Shown: piece by piece, positions 31,858-40,091 of the stretch
How the letters are laid out: the number at the start of each line of letters is the position of its first letter
How positions within the stretch are numbered: position 1 is the first letter of the stretch
DNA from: Fibrobacter sp. UBA4375
GTDB taxonomy: Bacteria > Fibrobacterota > Fibrobacteria > Fibrobacterales > Fibrobacteraceae
Length of the DNA: 64,000 bases
Assembly: GCA_002391195.1 (NCBI GenBank)
Contig: DGRZ01000075.1
Span: 1 to 64,000, forward strand
Reading direction: 5' to 3'
Notes under the pieces: model-generated
What the model was told of the DNA's origin: nothing
What the model saw: only the letters and a program-made list of their open reading frames with translations
The model's database searches: none
Position numbers and translations under genes: made by a program

Positions 31858-34653
31858 CTAGAATCCTTGGCCTATCACAAAGTTGAATTCCATATCACCC
31901 ACCTGGGTGCGCTGCAAACCAGAATAGGTTTCTCCCACATCCAAGGGCCAAGCAAAGTCAAAGCCGATAATACCGAGCATGGGCACTACCACACGGAAAC
32001 CAAAACCGTAGTCCTTCTTGAGACTGGTGGGATCCCATTCGCTCAAGGGATTGCGGCTGGGTTTGGCCACCTTGGTCTTGGGATTGTAGCGTTCGCCGAA
32101 CACGTTACCCGCATCAAAGAAGAAGGGCAACAGGTAGAATGTCTGGGGAACAATTGCCAGCTGGAGTTCCGCTCCAATATACTGGAAGCTACGGCCCAAG
32201 CGGCGGTAACCGATGGAACCCGAACTGTAACCGCGCATCATGCCCTCATAACCGAGAACGCCACCCATGGTGTAGAGCGTCCTATACTGGAGCTGGTCGC
32301 CGAAGATGACACCGTATTCATTGGTAAGGGCAATGGCCAGGCGGTCGCGGAACAACGGGAACCACCACTTGATAGTAAGTTCCGTCTTGACGAACTCAAA
32401 GTCACTATACAGCACATCGTCAGCCACCTGGACATCCAGCACGTAGCGGGAACCGTCCGTGGGGAACTGGGGCAGGTTCTTGTCGTCGCGAATCAAGCGG
32501 AAGTTCACCGCCGATTCCAGACCGGTATAGACTACATAGCTGTCGTCAATATTGGGGCCCTGCTTGTTCATAAGCCAGCTGTAACCCACTTGGCCGTAGA
32601 AGTAGTCGTCGGGCCACTTGAGACGCTTACCCACATAGACCTGACCACCGTAACGGGTAATGTCCGGGTCGTCGTAATCGCTCATATTCCACCAGCTATA
32701 GCTGAGGCTTGTACCCACGGTAATGGGCTTGTCCAAGAACCAGGGCTCCTGGAAACTGATGGAGGCACTCTTCTTGTCCATGCCGTATTCCACGCTGAAG
32801 GATGCCGCCTGGCCGTTACCCATACAGCAGTTGGGAATAGACACACTGGCCGTACCCACAAGTCCATCGCTCTGGCTATAAGACACGCCCAAGCTGAACT
32901 GGCCCGTACCCGCTTCCTTTTCTTGCACGTTGAATTCCAGGTCCACTTCCTGGTCACCCACTACCTTGATGTCGGGCGTCACCATGTCGAAGTAGTTCAA
33001 CTGCATGATTTCGCGGAAACTACGTTCCAGTGAAGACTGGCGGTAGGTGTCGCCCGGATACAGACGAACTTCTCGACGAATGACTTTTTCATTCGTCTTG
33101 GTATTGCCGCGTATATAGACCTTGTGGATAGAAGCGGGCAAACCTTCGCGCATGCGGTAAGTCAAGTTCACCACAGAATCGTTCACGAAGGTTCTTTCCT
33201 CGTCGAACTGTGCGAACAGGTAGCCGTCTTCACGATAAGAATCCAAAATAGCCTTGCGTGAGGCGTCGTACTTATACTGGTCAAAGACCTCTCCGCTATC
33301 CAGGCGGAAGGCGTAATTCAGTACGGCATCGCCCAGAACCTCATTTCCGGTAAAGTGGACATTGCCCATGTAGTACTTGCGGCCCTCGATCATGGAAATG
33401 TGGATACAAATCGCACTGGATGTCTTGATGTTGTCATACTTGTTGAGGGCCGGGAACATGTCCTCGATCATGTAGCGGACCAGGAGTTTTTCTTCGTAAG
33501 GACGAAGTTTCTTAAGATTCTTGAGGGAGTCAATCTTCGGGTTGTTGAACTTGCGGCCAGCCACAATCTTCAACCATTCCTTACGGGACTTTTCGTAGCG
33601 GATAATATCGTTGATGAGTTTCAGAGCATCTTCTTCGGACTTGACCTGGGGTAGCGGACGGGACACATACCCGTGAGCCCCAACACGTTCATTTCGGAAA
33701 TAATGGGTCACTTCCATAGTGGGCTTGCCCGCCATCTTGGCCATAGCGGTAGCGGTATCACCCATGGCTCGGTTCAACTGATCGTAGAGCGGTTGTAAGG
33801 ATTCCCCGACAGGGACCATTCTTCCTAGGTAGAACAGGCAACTAGAATCGGGCAGATACTCCGCATAATATTCGGTCAATTCTGCATCCAAGTAACCGAA
33901 ATGACGGATAACATTCAGCACCGTATCTCGGTCAGCTTCAAAGACGGCTTCCTTGAATTCGCCACCACCCCACCACTGGTCCAGCTTGGTCAGCATGTGT
34001 TCCATGATGTCTTCGGCAGGCACATTGTCGTTACCCTGAATATCGAACTGACGAACCTTGACCTTTTCCCCTTCACGGACAATGAAGGTCACCTGGTTCT
34101 TGTTCTCGTCAGTGGCCGTTTCGCGGTATCCCACTTCGGCGAGCAGGTAACCTTCGGAATGGTAATAGTCTATCATGGCCTGACGGTCCCGTTCCAGCTG
34201 GCTCTTGCTATAAACCTGGCCCGGGATCATGCGAATCTTGAGCCGTAAATCTTCTTCAGAAATTTCATCACAGCCGTCAATGATGGCCGTGTCCAAAGCA
34301 GGCAGTTCCTTAATCTTGAAAATCAGGTCCACATCGGAACCGTCACCCACATAGTCCACCCAAGCCGTCACATCATCAAAAAGACCCGACTGGTAAAGGC
34401 TTGTCACCGCCCCCTGGACTTTTTCGGACAAGGCCGCAGGGGAATAGCTCTGACCATCCCGAATTCCGATTCGACTGAGCACAGCCCGTTCGTCCATATG
34501 TTGGTTTCCCTCCACACGGACCTTATGTACCTTATTCTCTGCCATATAGTCGGCAGACATCTGGGACATATCCAGAAGCTGGGCCGACGCAACAGCCACA
34601 AAAATGAGCAACAAACAAACAACGCGAAGGCGCAGAATAAACCTACCTATCAA
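31858..34653 (-). CDS. bamA: Outer-membrane protein assembly factor BamA
   Basis: A 931-residue exported protein with signal peptide (RVVCLLLIFVAVASAQ). About 560 residues of POTRA repeats follow (VHKVRVEGNQHMDERAVLSR, VRQFDIQGNDNVPAEDIMEH, GNVHFTGNEVLGDAVLNYAF, IHKVYIRGNTKTNEKVIRRE), then a 16-strand barrel with EGMMRGY in place of the VRGF motif and a C-terminal GQGF. It inserts barrel proteins into the outer membrane. It is larger than E. coli BamA because of extra sequence within the POTRA part (about 255-400). The first codon is TTG at 34653; no strong ribosome binding site is seen and the exact start is unsure. Confidence 0.94.
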   Translation of the reverse strand: MIGRFILRLRVVCLLLIFVAVASAQLLDMSQMSADYMAENKVHKVRVEGNQHMDERAVLSRIGIRDGQSYSPAALSEKVQGAVTSLYQSGLFDDVTAWVDYVGDGSDVDLIFKIKELPALDTAIIDGCDEISEEDLRLKIRMIPGQVYSKSQLERDRQAMIDYYHSEGYLLAEVGYRETATDENKNQVTFIVREGEKVKVRQFDIQGNDNVPAEDIMEHMLTKLDQWWGGGEFKEAVFEADRDTVLNVIRHFGYLDAELTEYYAEYLPDSSCLFYLGRMVPVGESLQPLYDQLNRAMGDTATAMAKMAGKPTMEVTHYFRNERVGAHGYVSRPLPQVKSEEDALKLINDIIRYEKSRKEWLKIVAGRKFNNPKIDSLKNLKKLRPYEEKLLVRYMIEDMFPALNKYDNIKTSSAICIHISMIEGRKYYMGNVHFTGNEVLGDAVLNYAFRLDSGEVFDQYKYDASRKAILDSYREDGYLFAQFDEERTFVNDSVVNLTYRMREGLPASIHKVYIRGNTKTNEKVIRREVRLYPGDTYRQSSLERSFREIMQLNYFDMVTPDIKVVGDQEVDLEFNVQEKEAGTGQFSLGVSYSQSDGLVGTASVSIPNCCMGNGQAASFSVEYGMDKKSASISFQEPWFLDKPITVGTSLSYSWWNMSDYDDPDITRYGGQVYVGKRLKWPDDYFYGQVGYSWLMNKQGPNIDDSYVVYTGLESAVNFRLIRDDKNLPQFPTDGSRYVLDVQVADDVLYSDFEFVKTELTIKWWFPLFRDRLAIALTNEYGVIFGDQLQYRTLYTMGGVLGYEGMMRGYSSGSIGYRRLGRSFQYIGAELQLAIVPQTFYLLPFFFDAGNVFGERYNPKTKVAKPSRNPLSEWDPTSLKKDYGFGFRVVVPMLGIIGFDFAWPLDVGETYSGLQRTQVGDMEFNFVIGQGF

Positions 34654-34897
34654 TGCAAAAAAGACAAAATTCTGCCCAAAAATACAAAAAAGACGAGGAA
34701 TAAGCCCACAAAAAGACTCTAAAAGAGGGATAAAAGCCTATCAAGATTCCATAAACTTTACATTTTTTGTCAAGGAGCCTAAATCATCCATCCTATCCAA
34801 ATTTTTTCATTTTTTTTGATTAATTCCAAAGAAAAAAAAGATAAATTCTACTCCGTAATTTTCACACTGGTCTCAAAGACCGCTATCTGAGGTTTAT

Positions 34898-36235
34898 ATG
34901 CGTTCAACCGCCTGGAATGACGAAGAAAATAGAGTCCTGCCCGAAATGGCCCTGGACTTCATGCCAGAAGAAAAACTCCGCGAACTGCAACTGCAGCGCA
35001 TGCGCGCCACCGTGAAGCTTGCCTACGAGAAGGTCCCGCTCTTCCGTGAACACATGGACGAGAAGGGATTAAAGCCCGAAGACATCAAGACCCTCAAGGA
35101 CGTGGCCAAGCTCCCCTTCACCATGAAGAAGGACTTGCGCGACACCTACCCGTATGGCCTGTTCGCCGTAGACCTGAGCGAAGTCGTGCGCCTGCACGCA
35201 AGTTCGGGCACCACGGGCAAGCCCATCGTGGTAGGTTACACCAAGGAAGACATGGACGTGTGGGCCCAGGTCGTCAAACGCGGCCTCCTCGCCTGCGGCT
35301 TCCGCAGCACCGACATCGTGCAGAACTTCTTCGGCTACGGCCTGTTTACCGGCGGTCTCGGCATCCACGGCGGTTTCGAAGCTCTCGGCGCAACCGTCAT
35401 TCCTATCAGCGGCGGCAATACCGAACGCCAGGTGATGCTCATGAAGGATTTCGGCGTCACTGCGGTGGGTGGAACGCCAAGTTACTTTGTCCGCATCATC
35501 GACGTTGCCGAAAAGATGGGCGTCGACATCCGTGACCTGAAGGTCAAGCGCGGCATCTTCGGAGCAGAACCGTGGAGCGACGGCATGCGCGACTACATCG
35601 AAGAAAAGACCGGCATCAAGGCGTACGACATCTACGGCCTCTCCGAAATCGTAGGCCCGGGCGTGGGCTGCGAATGCGAGTGCCGCGACGGCATCCACAT
35701 CTTCGAAGACCACTTCTACCCTGAAATTGTGGACCCCGAAACGCTTGAACCGCTGCCGGACGGCGAAGAGGGTGAACTCGTGCTTTCTACGCTCAGCAAG
35801 AAGGCCATGCCCATCATCCGCTACCGCACCCGAGACATCACCGCCATCGAGAAGACCAAGTGCAAGTGCGGCCGCACCATCCGCCGCATCCGCCGCATTG
35901 GCCGCCGTAGCGACGACATGATCATTATGCGTGGCGTGAACGTGTTCCCGAGCCAGATCGAGACTGCCCTCCTCCGTGCCGAAAAGGCTCTCCCCCACTA
36001 CCAGATTGTGCTCGACACCAAGAACAACATGGACACTCTGGAAGTGAAGGTGGAAGTTTCCCGCGATATGGTGAGCGACTCCATGGGCGCCATGGAACAG
36101 CTGAACAAGAAGTTCAAGCATTCCATCGAGCAGATTCTCGGCATTTCCGTCATTGTCACGCTGTGCGAGCCCGACTCGCTGCCGCGTAGCGAAGGCAAGG
36201 CGAAGAGAGTGGTGGACAACAGGAAGAAGATGTGA
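34898..36235 (+). CDS. paaK: Phenylacetate-CoA ligase
   Basis: A 445-residue adenylate-forming enzyme. The ATP-binding loop HASSGTTGKPIVVGYTKED, the GAEPWSDGMRDYIEE block and the acyl-binding YDIYGLSEIVGPGV are the PaaK family signatures, and GRRSDDMIIMRGVNVFPSQIE is the C-terminal motif. It activates phenylacetate or another arylacetate to its CoA thioester with ATP. The next gene is an ACT-domain protein of the type often paired with such ligases in anaerobes, which supports an aromatic amino-acid-derived acid cycle (indolepyruvate/arylacetate metabolism), not aerobic phenylacetate degradation. A TGAGGTTTAT ribosome binding site precedes the ATG. Confidence 0.93.
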   Translation: MRSTAWNDEENRVLPEMALDFMPEEKLRELQLQRMRATVKLAYEKVPLFREHMDEKGLKPEDIKTLKDVAKLPFTMKKDLRDTYPYGLFAVDLSEVVRLHASSGTTGKPIVVGYTKEDMDVWAQVVKRGLLACGFRSTDIVQNFFGYGLFTGGLGIHGGFEALGATVIPISGGNTERQVMLMKDFGVTAVGGTPSYFVRIIDVAEKMGVDIRDLKVKRGIFGAEPWSDGMRDYIEEKTGIKAYDIYGLSEIVGPGVGCECECRDGIHIFEDHFYPEIVDPETLEPLPDGEEGELVLSTLSKKAMPIIRYRTRDITAIEKTKCKCGRTIRRIRRIGRRSDDMIIMRGVNVFPSQIETALLRAEKALPHYQIVLDTKNNMDTLEVKVEVSRDMVSDSMGAMEQLNKKFKHSIEQILGISVIVTLCEPDSLPRSEGKAKRVVDNRKKM

Positions 36236-36242
36236 CGCCAAA

Positions 36243-36356
36243 GGCGTAGTGGGTGGTGAGTAGTGAGTCGGTGCTTCGCACCTTTGAGTTTCAATAATCG
36301 CGCCTTTAGCGCCAAACTATACACTCACAACTCATTACTGACAACTCATCTCTCTC
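36243..36356. repeat. Low-complexity repeat and hairpin between paaK and the ACT gene
   Basis: GTGGGTGGTGAGTAGTGAGT-like DNA on the left and ACTCACAACTCATTACTGAC-like DNA on the right are partly complementary. A small stem GGTGC-TTC-GCACC (36270-36282) sits in the middle and may weaken transcription after paaK. No gene is present. Confidence 0.5.
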
Positions 36357-36396
36357 TTCGTTTTTGTCAAGAAGTTTTAAAATAGGAGTATCTCAA

Positions 36397-36828
36397 ATGA
36401 AAATCCCGCAAGTTTCAGTTTTCGTTTCCAACAGGCCGGGCAGACTCCAGGCGGTGTGCAAGTCCCTTGCCGACGCCGGCGTGAACCTCCTTTCGCTCAC
36501 GCTTGCCGACTCCGGCGAATTCGGTCTTATCCGCCTGATTGTGAACAATCCGGAAAAGGCCGTAGACGTGCTCGCCAAGGCAGGTCTCAGCGCCACCATC
36601 ACCGACGTGGTGGCCTGCCCCGTGAACGCCGCCATCGGTGGCCTTGCCGAGTTGCTCTCCACCGCAGTCGGTAGCCAGCAGATTGACTACATGTACGCCT
36701 ACCCCTCTACCCTAAACGGATCCAACATCATGATTCTCCGTTTCCAGGATACGGACAAGGCCATTGAAGCCCTGAAGGCGACCAACTTCAAGGCCATAGA
36801 CAAAGAAGAATTGTTCAAGAACACCTAA
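36397..36828 (+). CDS. ACT-domain amino-acid-binding protein
   Basis: A protein of 143 residues from ATG 36397 (MKIPQVSVFVSNRPGRLQAV), preceded by TAGGAGTATCTCAA. It contains two ACT modules, about 1-68 and 72-143: ISVFVSNRPGRLQAVCKSLADAGVNLLSL and a second half with IDYMYAY. ACT domains bind amino acids to control partners. This small stand-alone type typically sits next to paaK, indicating ligand sensing linked to the ligase. An upstream ATG (36364) would add 11 residues without conservation. Confidence 0.87.
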   Translation: MKIPQVSVFVSNRPGRLQAVCKSLADAGVNLLSLTLADSGEFGLIRLIVNNPEKAVDVLAKAGLSATITDVVACPVNAAIGGLAELLSTAVGSQQIDYMYAYPSTLNGSNIMILRFQDTDKAIEALKATNFKAIDKEELFKNT

Positions 36829-36843
36829 ACCTATTAGGCGATT

Positions 36844-37392
36844 TTGAGTTATCTTTCCGTAATTCTCATTGCGGTTATCGAGGCCATGGACTGCTTTGCC
36901 GTGGCCACTTCTATTGGGCTGGGGCGCTCGGGAATGTCTCGGTTAAAAGCCCTTGTTCTTGCGTTGTCTTTCGGGTTCTTTCAGGGTGGCATGACCCTTG
37001 TAGGGTTCTTTTCTGGAACCCTAGCAAGACACTGGATACATGACCTGGGTTCCATTATTGCCTGTGCCATTCTCTGCCTGCTAGGAACCAAATTTATCTT
37101 GGAAGCCTTCCGCAAAAAGGAGCACGTGCACAAGATTGTAAACCTGTCTTTTGCAAGTATCGTACTGCTTTCTCTCGCCACCAGCATTGACGCCCTCACC
37201 ATCGGTATATCATTTGCGTTCGTCGAAATTGACATAGTCATTGCCACCATCACCATAGCGCTAGCAGCATTTATGTTCGGAATTCTCGGTTTTGAAATCG
37301 GAAACCGTGCCGCCAGAATTTTCAAGAGCAACCTACCTCAAATTTTTGCTGGAATCATCTTGATTGCCATCGCTGTCAAGTTCTTTTTTTAG
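36844..37392 (+). CDS. mntP: Manganese efflux pump MntP
   Basis: A 182-residue membrane protein with six predicted helices. The two homologous halves carry the acidic helix motifs EAMDCFAVATSIGLG and ATSIDALTIGISFAF, the hallmark of the MntP (DUF204) family that exports excess manganese. The first codon is TTG at 36844, 15 bases after the ACT gene stop, so it is probably in the same transcript. No manganese riboswitch-like hairpin is visible upstream. The length is typical. Confidence 0.92.
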   Translation: MSYLSVILIAVIEAMDCFAVATSIGLGRSGMSRLKALVLALSFGFFQGGMTLVGFFSGTLARHWIHDLGSIIACAILCLLGTKFILEAFRKKEHVHKIVNLSFASIVLLSLATSIDALTIGISFAFVEIDIVIATITIALAAFMFGILGFEIGNRAARIFKSNLPQIFAGIILIAIAVKFFF

Positions 37393-37410
37393 GAACACTC
37401 CTGCAATAGT

Positions 37411-38403
37411 CTACTTTAATCCGCGACCGTAGGCACAGTAGCTGTCTTCTTGCATGTAGTCACCGTCGTGGTAATAGGCAGCGCGAGCCCTGCAACCTCC
37501 GCAACGGTCATTGAACTTGCACTTGCCGCAAGCCCCAGAATAAGCCTTGGTGCGAAGTTTCTTGAACACATCCGCATTAGCCCAGATTTCGTCGAAAGGA
37601 GTATCGTGAACATCACCCGCCTCTTCCATCATGTAGGCGCAGGGGCGCACCTTGCCAATAGGGCTTATGATGCAGTAATCAATGCCCGCAAGGCAGCCTC
37701 GGCTATAGCGGGTCTTGATATCCAACTGATCGGCGATACGCAAAAACTGCGGAGCGCAAGTAGGTTTCACGGGAATGCCGAGCGTGCGGCTCTTTTCCAT
37801 AATGCGACGGAGCAGGCTTTCGTATTCGGCTACACGGAGGGCGTGGTCTTCAATTTCTTTTCCGCGACCCACGGGAATGAGGAAGAATATCTGGTGGTTT
37901 ACCGCCCCTATTTCCTTCACCCAGTCCATAATGTCAAATATTTCGTTCTGGTTCCAGTCCATGATGGTGGTGTGAATCTGGAACGGAAGCCCTGCCGCCT
38001 TGCAGTTTTCGATACCTGCCATAGTGAGTTCAAAAGCGTTGGGCAGTCCTCGAAAATCGTTGTGTCGTTTCGGGTCGATGCTGTCGATACTGATACCCAT
38101 GGCCATGGCACCCGCGGCCTTAAGCTTAAAGGCCAAATCGTGCGTGATGAGGGTACCGTTGGTACCGAACACCGGGCGGAGTCCCTTACTTGAAGCATGA
38201 GTCACCAACTCAACGATATCCGGACGGGTCATGGGCTCGCCACCGCTGAAAATCATGATCTTGAATCCCGCCTTGGCAATTTCGTCAATTAGTTTCAAAG
38301 CCTCTGCCGTCGTGAGTTCGGCAGACTTGTTTTCGCCGGCATCCTGATAGCAGTGTTTACAGGTCAGGTTACACTTGTTGGTAGTCATCCAAGATACAAT
38401 CAT
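37411..38403 (-). CDS. Radical SAM/SPASM protein (NirJ/AhbC/AhbD-like)
   Basis: A 330-residue iron-sulfur enzyme. The N-terminal radical SAM site is CNLTCKHC (three cysteines near residues 11, 15 and 18), with FSGGEPM and SIDSIDPKRH for AdoMet and substrate. A C-terminal SPASM region has CLAGIDYC, RPCAYMMEEAGD, and CGKCKFNDRCGGCRARA. This layout is found in enzymes that modify haem precursors (AhbC/AhbD, NirJ) and in peptide-modifying maturases. No short peptide substrate gene or haem gene is nearby, so the substrate is unknown. The ATG after AAAGGATTTGTG is the best start. Confidence 0.85.
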   Translation of the reverse strand: MIVSWMTTNKCNLTCKHCYQDAGENKSAELTTAEALKLIDEIAKAGFKIMIFSGGEPMTRPDIVELVTHASSKGLRPVFGTNGTLITHDLAFKLKAAGAMAMGISIDSIDPKRHNDFRGLPNAFELTMAGIENCKAAGLPFQIHTTIMDWNQNEIFDIMDWVKEIGAVNHQIFFLIPVGRGKEIEDHALRVAEYESLLRRIMEKSRTLGIPVKPTCAPQFLRIADQLDIKTRYSRGCLAGIDYCIISPIGKVRPCAYMMEEAGDVHDTPFDEIWANADVFKKLRTKAYSGACGKCKFNDRCGGCRARAAYYHDGDYMQEDSYCAYGRGLK

Positions 38404-38474
38404 CACACAAATCCTTTTATTCCAAGAAATCCAAGTATAAAAAATAATCCTTCAGGGCTGCTATCGTTGCACCC

Positions 38475-39941
38475 CTAGAACAAAGTTTTCAATCCAAATC
38501 CGATAATTCCGTCTAAGTAATTCTCGCCGTTTCTTAAAGCATAATACAAGTTCACGCTCCAGTTGCCGCGGTACTGGGTAAAGGCGATGCCGTAATCCTG
38601 TTCCCGTTTCCAGCCGTGCTCCGGCGCAAAACCGCGATATAGCCCAGGCTGGTAAAAGGCCTCTATACTCAGGTTATACCCGTCTTGCCACAAAACGGCC
38701 AGTTCCGAAAACCCGTAGGCACGGCTCCGCATAAAGCGGTAGCCCATGCCCTTAAAACTATCCATGCCGCCCAGGGCGAAATAGTCGGAACGCTTCAGAA
38801 CAGCGTCTGTGGGAAAAATCCCGCCGGCAGCCCCCGTAAAGCGGGTGATGACATTGCCGAACAGCGGGTAATAAGAAAGAATCTTGCCGTGGCTTTCCAG
38901 ATAATTGTCCAGGGTATCGGGGCGGTCCATTTTCCAGGTGGCAAAGCCCTGCATCTTGAGTCCGCGTCTCGGGAGCACGAACCGATCCAGAGAAACATAA
39001 TTCACCTCGAAGGTGGTGTGCTTGTCGTCTTCGCTCATGCCAAAGAAAATCCCGATGTTCCAGTCAAAGCCGATATCCCGGGTCACACCGACTTCGCCCA
39101 TGGCGATACGCTCAGTCACATCCTTCATCTTTCCGTCCAGGGAATCCGGTTCTACGGAATAAATTTCTTCGTCAAACTGTCCCCGCAAAACTATGTTCCA
39201 GGGAGAGCCGAAAATCCAGGGTTCCTTGTACATAAAATCCAGATGGCGGGAATTTTCCCCCGTAAATCCTTGTAGGGTCAAGTCCCTGGCCGTTCCCAGA
39301 ATGTTGTAGAGTTTCACGTTCACCTGGCCTTCCCACAGATTGTCTTCGCTGGAGTAGCTCAAGAGTCCTTCGGCCTCGGAATTCCGGGCCGCCCTCATGC
39401 TGAAGGCTGGCACGAGCCTGTTTCTTGCAGGGTCCCGGAACAACCTTGCGGGAGCAGTCTGTTCAAAATACCCGAGGCGGGCAAGCTTGCGCTCGGACCG
39501 TTCCAGGTCCGTCAGGGAAACGGGAGCGCCTTCCTCGATGCCGCTGAGCCGTCGGAACACCTCAGGGTCCGTGCCCGAGGAGTCCAGGTTCTCGGGGGCG
39601 GCCCAAACGTAACCTGCCCCACGTTTTAACTCCACCATCAAGATTCCCAGAGTATCCTTACCTGAAGCGCCACCCATGCCGTAATGCATTTTCCCTACGA
39701 CCTGAACGGCCGCAAAGCCACGGTCTTCGTAATCCCGCGCCAAGCGGGAAGCCGCATTGTGCCAGGCTTCGCAAGGTGAACCTTCTACCAGATTCAAGTG
39801 GGCTTCGTCATAGGCGGAATGTTCCCCAACCCATACCACCTTGTGGATACGGCACAAAGACGACTCTCCTGCAAAAGCAGAAGATGCCAAAGCAAGAACA
39901 AGCAGGATTTTACACTTCACATTCCACATTCCACATTTCAC
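38475..39941 (-). CDS. BamA/TamA-superfamily outer-membrane barrel protein
   Basis: A 488-residue exported protein. The signal sequence KILLVLALASSAFAG is followed by one or two POTRA-like units (about 25-165) and a barrel with FALGGMDSFKGMGYRFMRSR (the surface-antigen loop) and a C-terminal GFGLKTLF ending in F. It is smaller than BamA, so it is a second member of the superfamily of unknown client. Its first codons are made from the CACATTCCACATT low-complexity repeat (39912-39945); possible starts are GTG 39941, ATG 39929 or GTG 39920. It is separated from the upstream 961-residue barrel gene by repeats. Confidence 0.78.
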   Translation of the reverse strand: MKCGMWNVKCKILLVLALASSAFAGESSLCRIHKVVWVGEHSAYDEAHLNLVEGSPCEAWHNAASRLARDYEDRGFAAVQVVGKMHYGMGGASGKDTLGILMVELKRGAGYVWAAPENLDSSGTDPEVFRRLSGIEEGAPVSLTDLERSERKLARLGYFEQTAPARLFRDPARNRLVPAFSMRAARNSEAEGLLSYSSEDNLWEGQVNVKLYNILGTARDLTLQGFTGENSRHLDFMYKEPWIFGSPWNIVLRGQFDEEIYSVEPDSLDGKMKDVTERIAMGEVGVTRDIGFDWNIGIFFGMSEDDKHTTFEVNYVSLDRFVLPRRGLKMQGFATWKMDRPDTLDNYLESHGKILSYYPLFGNVITRFTGAAGGIFPTDAVLKRSDYFALGGMDSFKGMGYRFMRSRAYGFSELAVLWQDGYNLSIEAFYQPGLYRGFAPEHGWKREQDYGIAFTQYRGNWSVNLYYALRNGENYLDGIIGFGLKTLF

Positions 39942-40090
39942 ATACTCAATCGGATCCTCGTGATTCTATCGCCACCGCGTGGCTCCAGAATGACAGCGAG
40001 GATGACAACTCTTGAAACCATCTATCCTAACCACCAATCACTAATCACTACCTACAACCTAAAACCTAACCCCTAGATCCTATCCCCTAA
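39912..40090. repeat. Mixed low-complexity and dispersed repeats between two barrel genes
   Basis: From left to right: CACATTCCACATTCCACATT-like words, a dispersed segment (about 39953-40009) of the type GATTCTATCGCC...GGCTCCAGAATGACAGCG that recurs near 48249-48296, then CTAACCACCAATCACTAATC and CCTACAACCTAAAACCTAAC-type words. No gene or clear terminator is found. Confidence 0.6.
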
Positions 40091-40091
40091 C

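Noticed and set aside
36829..36843. Manganese riboswitch before mntP
   Set aside because: The gap to the ACT gene is 15 bases; no room for a yybP-ykoY-type fold.
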